Shown: positions 28,067-31,349 of the stretch, in pieces
Position numbering within the stretch: position 1 is the stretch's first letter
Layout: each line of letters begins with the position of its first letter
Source of the DNA: a virus
Strand: one strand, 5' to 3'
Length of the DNA: 31,349 bases
IMG/VR virus record: IMGVR_UViG_3300017613_002652
Location: 1 to 31,349 of that record
Position numbers and translations under genes: made by a program
Notes under the pieces: generated by a model
The model's database searches: none
The model's input: only the letters and a program-made list of their open reading frames with translations
Told to the model about the DNA's origin: nothing

Positions 28067-29092
28067 ATGAGAAAACTCAAAAGAAAATCGGCTGCAGAAC
28101 AAGTAAGAGAGGTTGCTAAAAAACCAATTAAGAAAGACCCTCCCATTAGATTTGATAAGGTTATCTCCACCGGCTCCACAGTCTTAGACCTTTGTATATC
28201 TGGTGGGAGGGTGCGAGGCGGTGGAATTCCCGGTGGCATATTACTCGAAATCTTTGGCCCTTCAGCCTCTGGGAAAACTGCAGTATTGGCAGAGATATGT
28301 TCCTCAGCTCAATCAAAAGGCGGACAGGTAAAATTCCAAGATGGCGAGGCAAGGCTTGATAAAGAGTATGCAAGGATCTATGGCTTATCATTAGTGCAAT
28401 CAGGTGAGAACTACTCCAGACCAAAGACAGTTAATGAAATGTTTGATGAGATAGAGGAATGGGAACCCGAAAATCCTAACGCCATTAATGTAATTGGATC
28501 GGACTCACTCGCTGCTCTCTCCACTGAACTTGAAATGGGCGCGGAAGATAAAATGGGAATGAAGAGGGCTAAAGACTTCAGTGCCCGCACCCGCAAGTGT
28601 TGCAAACTAATAGCGGAAAAAAAGTGGGTCATTGCCTGCACCAACCAATTGCGGGAAGGCCAATATGGTGAGACCACTCCTGGTGGCAAAGCCGTGCCTT
28701 ACTACTCCGCCTTAAGGATGAGAATTAGAGAAGTTAAAAAGGTAGAGAAAGAAAAAGTTGTGTTTGATGTAAAGCAAAAGAAAACAAAAGGAATAGAGTC
28801 AGAATGTTACATTAAAAAATCAGACATTGATGATCCTTACAGACTGGCGAAACCGATCTTCATTATCTTCGGCTACGGTATTGATGACATTAGAGGTAAT
28901 TTACAATGGCTGAAAACAAACACCAAAGCAACAAAATATCATGCGATTGACAAGGAGTATCAAAGTCTTGATGCCGCTGTTGGTTACATTGAGAGGATGA
29001 AGTATGAAGATCAATTAAAAGAAGAAATCATCGATTTGTGGGAAAAAATTGAGGAAGAGTTTAAAATCGATAGGAAACCAAAAGTAAGATGA
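28067..29092 (+). CDS. recA: RecA/UvsX-like recombinase
   Basis: A 341-residue strand-exchange protein. Walker A is GPSASGKT (64-71) after ISTGSTVLDLCISGG, the standard RecA/UvsX opening; NVIGSDSLAALSTELEMG is Walker B followed by the L1 region; VIACTNQLREGQYGETTPGG holds the end of the core, with GGKAVPYYSALRMRI as in the L2/C-core. The C-terminus is charged and helical. It would catalyse homologous pairing for phage recombination-dependent replication together with the mediator-like and SSB proteins. The RBS is weak (AAAGAAAGGTAGCAA), and the leader consists of cluster 2 of the 10-nt boxes, which may control its translation. Confidence 0.9.
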   Translation: MRKLKRKSAAEQVREVAKKPIKKDPPIRFDKVISTGSTVLDLCISGGRVRGGGIPGGILLEIFGPSASGKTAVLAEICSSAQSKGGQVKFQDGEARLDKEYARIYGLSLVQSGENYSRPKTVNEMFDEIEEWEPENPNAINVIGSDSLAALSTELEMGAEDKMGMKRAKDFSARTRKCCKLIAEKKWVIACTNQLREGQYGETTPGGKAVPYYSALRMRIREVKKVEKEKVVFDVKQKKTKGIESECYIKKSDIDDPYRLAKPIFIIFGYGIDDIRGNLQWLKTNTKATKYHAIDKEYQSLDAAVGYIERMKYEDQLKEEIIDLWEKIEEEFKIDRKPKVR

Positions 29093-29943
29093 TACCACTT
29101 GTCATAGACTGTTCACCTATATGTTACAAAGCCCTTGGAGTAATGGGCGAGAACCTATCCTATGAAGACCAACAGACCGGGGTTATATTTTCGTTTCTAA
29201 TGCAGGTGTTTAAATTTGCCGATGCATTTGCAACAAAAGAACTCGTATTTTGTTGGGACTCCAATCACTATAAGCGCAAAGATATTTACCCGGAGTACAA
29301 AGAGAATAGATCAGACAACGGCATAACCCTTTACCAAAGACAAATAGCAAAGAAACAGATGCTTGAGCTTAGATGCAAAATCCTTCCTGCCCTTGGGTTT
29401 AAAAATAACTTTATCGAAAAAGGCTACGAGGCAGATGATCTTATTGCAAAGATTGTTATGAGAAATCCAAATACTTGTTTCGTTATGGCAAGCGACAATG
29501 ATTTATGGCAACTGTTGGATGATTGTGTAATATACAAACTTGATAAAGATAATAGTGTTTTCACAAAAGAAATGTTCATTGATCAATATGGCATCGAGCC
29601 TGATGAGTGGAATGAAGTCAAAAACATGGCAGGATGTAGCGGCGATAATGTCAAAGGGATAAAAGGAGTAGGGATAAAAAAGGCTATTCAATATTTAAAG
29701 CACGAAATGCCAAAGGGTAAAATAAAGAAAAGAATTGATAGTAGAGAGAGTAAACAAATTATTGTACGCAATGATAGCTTGATCCGATTACCATTCGTTG
29801 GCCTTAAATTTGATGGTAAATTAAATAAAACAGAATGTTCAGATTTTAGCACCTGGACTGATATTTTTACTGAATATGGTTTTAATTCATTTTTGAAAAA
29901 GAATTATCTAAATAAACTAAAAACCACTTTTCACTTAAAATAA
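29089..29943 (+). CDS. 5'-3' exonuclease / flap endonuclease
   Basis: A 284-residue FEN-type nuclease. LVIDCSPI supplies the first metal-binding Asp (D7), FCWDSNHYKRKDIYPEYKEN resembles the arch region with the R-x-x-x-Y-K basic residues, YEADDLIAKI and MASDNDLWQL give the acidic pairs, and CSGDNVKGIKGVGIKKA is the helix-3-turn-helix DNA-binding element. It would remove RNA primers (as in T4 RNase H and T5 exonuclease). Overlaps recA by ATGA. No upstream RBS beyond the coupling; C-terminus is basic. Confidence 0.9.
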   Translation: MIPLVIDCSPICYKALGVMGENLSYEDQQTGVIFSFLMQVFKFADAFATKELVFCWDSNHYKRKDIYPEYKENRSDNGITLYQRQIAKKQMLELRCKILPALGFKNNFIEKGYEADDLIAKIVMRNPNTCFVMASDNDLWQLLDDCVIYKLDKDNSVFTKEMFIDQYGIEPDEWNEVKNMAGCSGDNVKGIKGVGIKKAIQYLKHEMPKGKIKKRIDSRESKQIIVRNDSLIRLPFVGLKFDGKLNKTECSDFSTWTDIFTEYGFNSFLKKNYLNKLKTTFHLK

Positions 29944-29947
29944 GGCG

Positions 29948-29970
29948 TTTTTAAAAAATTAATATATAAT
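29948..29970 (+). promoter_or_regulatory. T5A6-TATAAT promoter
   Basis: TTTTT (29948-29952), A6, TATAAT (29965-29970), 12 nt between the elements, as in the other copies. Starts a unit of nuclease and SbcC-like genes with a leader of ~75 nt. Confidence 0.65.
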
Positions 29971-29992
29971 GGTATTAAAAAAGAGAGAAAGT

Positions 29993-30012
29993 GGAGTCAC
30001 GGCGGTGTTTTC
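29993..30012 (+). promoter_or_regulatory. GGCR-loop hairpin in 5' leader, copy 2
   Basis: GGAG (29993-29996), T-T mismatch, CAC/GTG closing a GGCG loop (30001-30004), then TTTC. Compared with copy 1 at 1863-1883 the outer stem changes from C-G, G-C, A-T, G-C to G-C, G-T, A-T, G-T, keeping pairing. About 42 nt before the start codon, with the Shine-Dalgarno (30035-30038) unusually far (16 nt) from ATG. Confidence 0.5.
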
Positions 30013-30054
30013 AAAGGATTACAGGCAAAATAAAGGAGATTAAGAACCTATATT

Positions 30055-30660
30055 ATGGCAAAAGGAAAAGGACAGGGGTTTGAAAGGCAAATTTCCAGAA
30101 TGTTATCTTTATGGTGGACTCAGGATATGCAAACTCCGAGAGATGATATATTTTGGAGAAATCGGTTAAGAAGAACTACCAAAACTCCAAATGCAGATGC
30201 ACAACTTGGTGACCTGAAAGCAGATGATCCAATCGGAGCGCCATTAACCGAAACATTCAATATTGAACTCAAAGATGGATATTCAAAAAACCGTGGCTCA
30301 AAGAAATTCAAAAACACTCCATGGGACCTTTTAGATGCCATTGATTACACAGAACGAAAAGGAAGGAAAGAACCTTACAAAGCAATCATACTGGCATTTT
30401 GGGAGCAATGTGTAAGAGATTCAATAATCAGTAATCGTTTGCCTTGGCTGATTTTCAAAAGAGACTACCATGTGCCAGTATCCGTTATTGAAAGAGAGAC
30501 TTTTAATAGGTTAGAGAAATGGCAAGGTAACCATGATGTTCCTTATATCATTTATCGAACTGAAAAACATAATGATCTTTTTCTCTTTCGATTAGAGAAG
30601 TTCTTGGACTGGCTACAACCCGGAACAGTAAGCTATATTTATAAAAGGGATATTAAATAA
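30055..30660 (+). CDS. predicted PD-(D/E)XK-like nuclease
   Basis: A 201-residue protein starting MAKGKGQGFERQISRMLSLW. The layout is that of archaeal Hjc-type resolvases and related nucleases: an N-terminal helix with FERQ (E10), a GDL-KADDP segment, then FNIELKDGYS supplying the E-x-K pair, and a long charged helical end. It might resolve Holliday junctions or act as another recombination nuclease; neighbours (FEN, SbcC-like) agree, but the exact family is not certain. The start ATG is 16 nt from AAAGGAG, unusually far, with a hairpin upstream. Confidence 0.65.
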   Translation: MAKGKGQGFERQISRMLSLWWTQDMQTPRDDIFWRNRLRRTTKTPNADAQLGDLKADDPIGAPLTETFNIELKDGYSKNRGSKKFKNTPWDLLDAIDYTERKGRKEPYKAIILAFWEQCVRDSIISNRLPWLIFKRDYHVPVSVIERETFNRLEKWQGNHDVPYIIYRTEKHNDLFLFRLEKFLDWLQPGTVSYIYKRDIK

Positions 30661-31349
30661 ATGCTTAAATCTCTTGAAATACGCAACTTCAAAAGTCACA
30701 AAGATACCAAATTGCATTTCTCTGATGGTGTTAATGTTATTCTTGGACGATCACAGGCAGGGAAAACCAATGTACTGCGTGCCCTTTTGTTGCTATCGAG
30801 AAATAGACCGGCTGGGGCGGATTATTTCTCAAACTTTGCAGGGCAAAAGGGCACTACAAAAATATCAACTATATTAGACGACAACTCTAATATCTCTCTA
30901 TCCAAGCAGGTAAGGATAAATAAAAAGGGAAATAAAGTAGTCAGCGAAGCTAAATATACAATAAACAAGGGGGCACTGGGCGTGAATAATTTTGAAGGCT
31001 TCGGTGCCAGTGTACCTGATCAAATACAGGAAAAACTCAACCTATCAGAACTCAATATACAAGAGCAATTTGATACACCATTTCTTGTAATGGCAAGTGC
31101 TGGAGAAATAGCGCGGACAATCAATAGAATTACCAAATTGGAAAAAGTTGATCAATGGGTTTCAAAACTAACTACAAGAATAAATCAAACCAATAGTCAA
31201 TCAAAGTTACTCGAAGAGCAGATTGATGAGTCACAAAAGACTTTGAGAAAATACAGCGACATCAATGACGCAGAAGAATGCATAAAAAATGTTGTTAGGT
31301 TAACAAAACAAATTAAATATCTCAAAATGAGAGAAGCCAAGATCAAAGA
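30661..31349 (+). CDS. SbcC/Rad50/gp46-like ATPase (5' part)
   Basis: The frame is open from ATG 30661, directly after the preceding TAA, to the window edge (229 codons). The N-terminus, MLKSLEIRNFKSHKDTKLHF, and Walker A GRSQAGKTN (residues ~35-43) are the signature of SMC/Rad50/SbcC-like ATPases, where the usual P-loop is G-x-N-x-x-GKS/T. Residues ~125-165 (FQEQ-like NIQEQFDTPFLVMASAGEIA) match the Q-loop region, and a coiled coil begins around residue 180. It would pair with an SbcD/gp47-type nuclease not seen in this window, resecting DNA ends for RecA. No RBS is apparent apart from coupling. Confidence 0.85.
   Translation, partial: MLKSLEIRNFKSHKDTKLHFSDGVNVILGRSQAGKTNVLRALLLLSRNRPAGADYFSNFAGQKGTTKISTILDDNSNISLSKQVRINKKGNKVVSEAKYTINKGALGVNNFEGFGASVPDQIQEKLNLSELNIQEQFDTPFLVMASAGEIARTINRITKLEKVDQWVSKLTTRINQTNSQSKLLEEQIDESQKTLRKYSDINDAEECIKNVVRLTKQIKYLKMREAKIK

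Noticed and set aside
1-31349. tRNA genes
   Set aside because: I saw no cloverleaf with a TTC-loop and acceptor stem in the gene-free stretches; a scan by tRNAscan-type software would settle it.

Overview
The window looks like the early/replication region of a low-GC, double-stranded DNA tailed phage (or a related prophage or large mobile element). Every gene I accept is on the + strand, genes are packed with ATGA/TTGA overlaps, and most small genes carry a strong AAAGGAG ribosome binding site. The content is a nearly self-sufficient replisome: primase, two DnaB/DnaD-like initiation and helicase proteins, sliding clamp, clamp loader, Pol III alpha, gp32-like SSB, RecA, flap exonuclease, UvsW-like helicase and an SbcC/Rad50-like ATPase. 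No structural, lysis or packaging gene is visible. The host cannot be named. The Shine-Dalgarno use and TATAAT -10 boxes fit a low-GC bacterium such as a Firmicute, but that is inference.

Layout. 1-2142: end of an unknown gene, a ParB-domain protein and its partner, and a small HTH-like protein. 2143-2691: gene-free, with an AT-rich tandem repeat, a strong promoter and a GC-richer structured leader RNA. 2692-6259: about fifteen tiny early genes, interrupted by a hammerhead ribozyme candidate (4034-4110). 6296-11011: SF2 helicase on a possibly leaderless mRNA, hypothetical genes, a second ParB-tail/partner pair and a DnaG-type primase. 11012-11255: a promoter-to-terminator non-coding RNA with competing long helices. 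11256-14921: winged-helix replication proteins and a DnaB-like helicase. 15020-17584: low-complexity protein, radical SAM enzyme, sliding clamp. 17704-20593: ParB protein, PAPS-reductase-like PP-loop protein and a MazG-like protein. 20587-26084: Pol III alpha fused to a family-4 uracil-DNA glycosylase and split by a 389-residue intein, then the clamp loader. 26085-31349: recombination operon (mediator-like protein, SSB, RecA, 5'-3' exonuclease, PD-(D/E)XK-like nuclease, SbcC-like ATPase running off the end).

Regulatory architecture recurs. A T5A5-6 box about 12 nt upstream of TATAAT precedes several transcription units. A 25-nt leader/RBS cassette is repeated. A small GGCR-loop hairpin sits in two 5' leaders and, nearly unchanged, inside the primase gene. 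Two clusters of alternating 10-nt boxes (GAGAAAACCA and GAGCGAGCCA) at about 18-nt spacing flank the mediator-SSB genes. The most striking single observation is the intein: its +1 cysteine is the predicted third [4Fe-4S] ligand of the glycosylase domain fused to the replicative polymerase.
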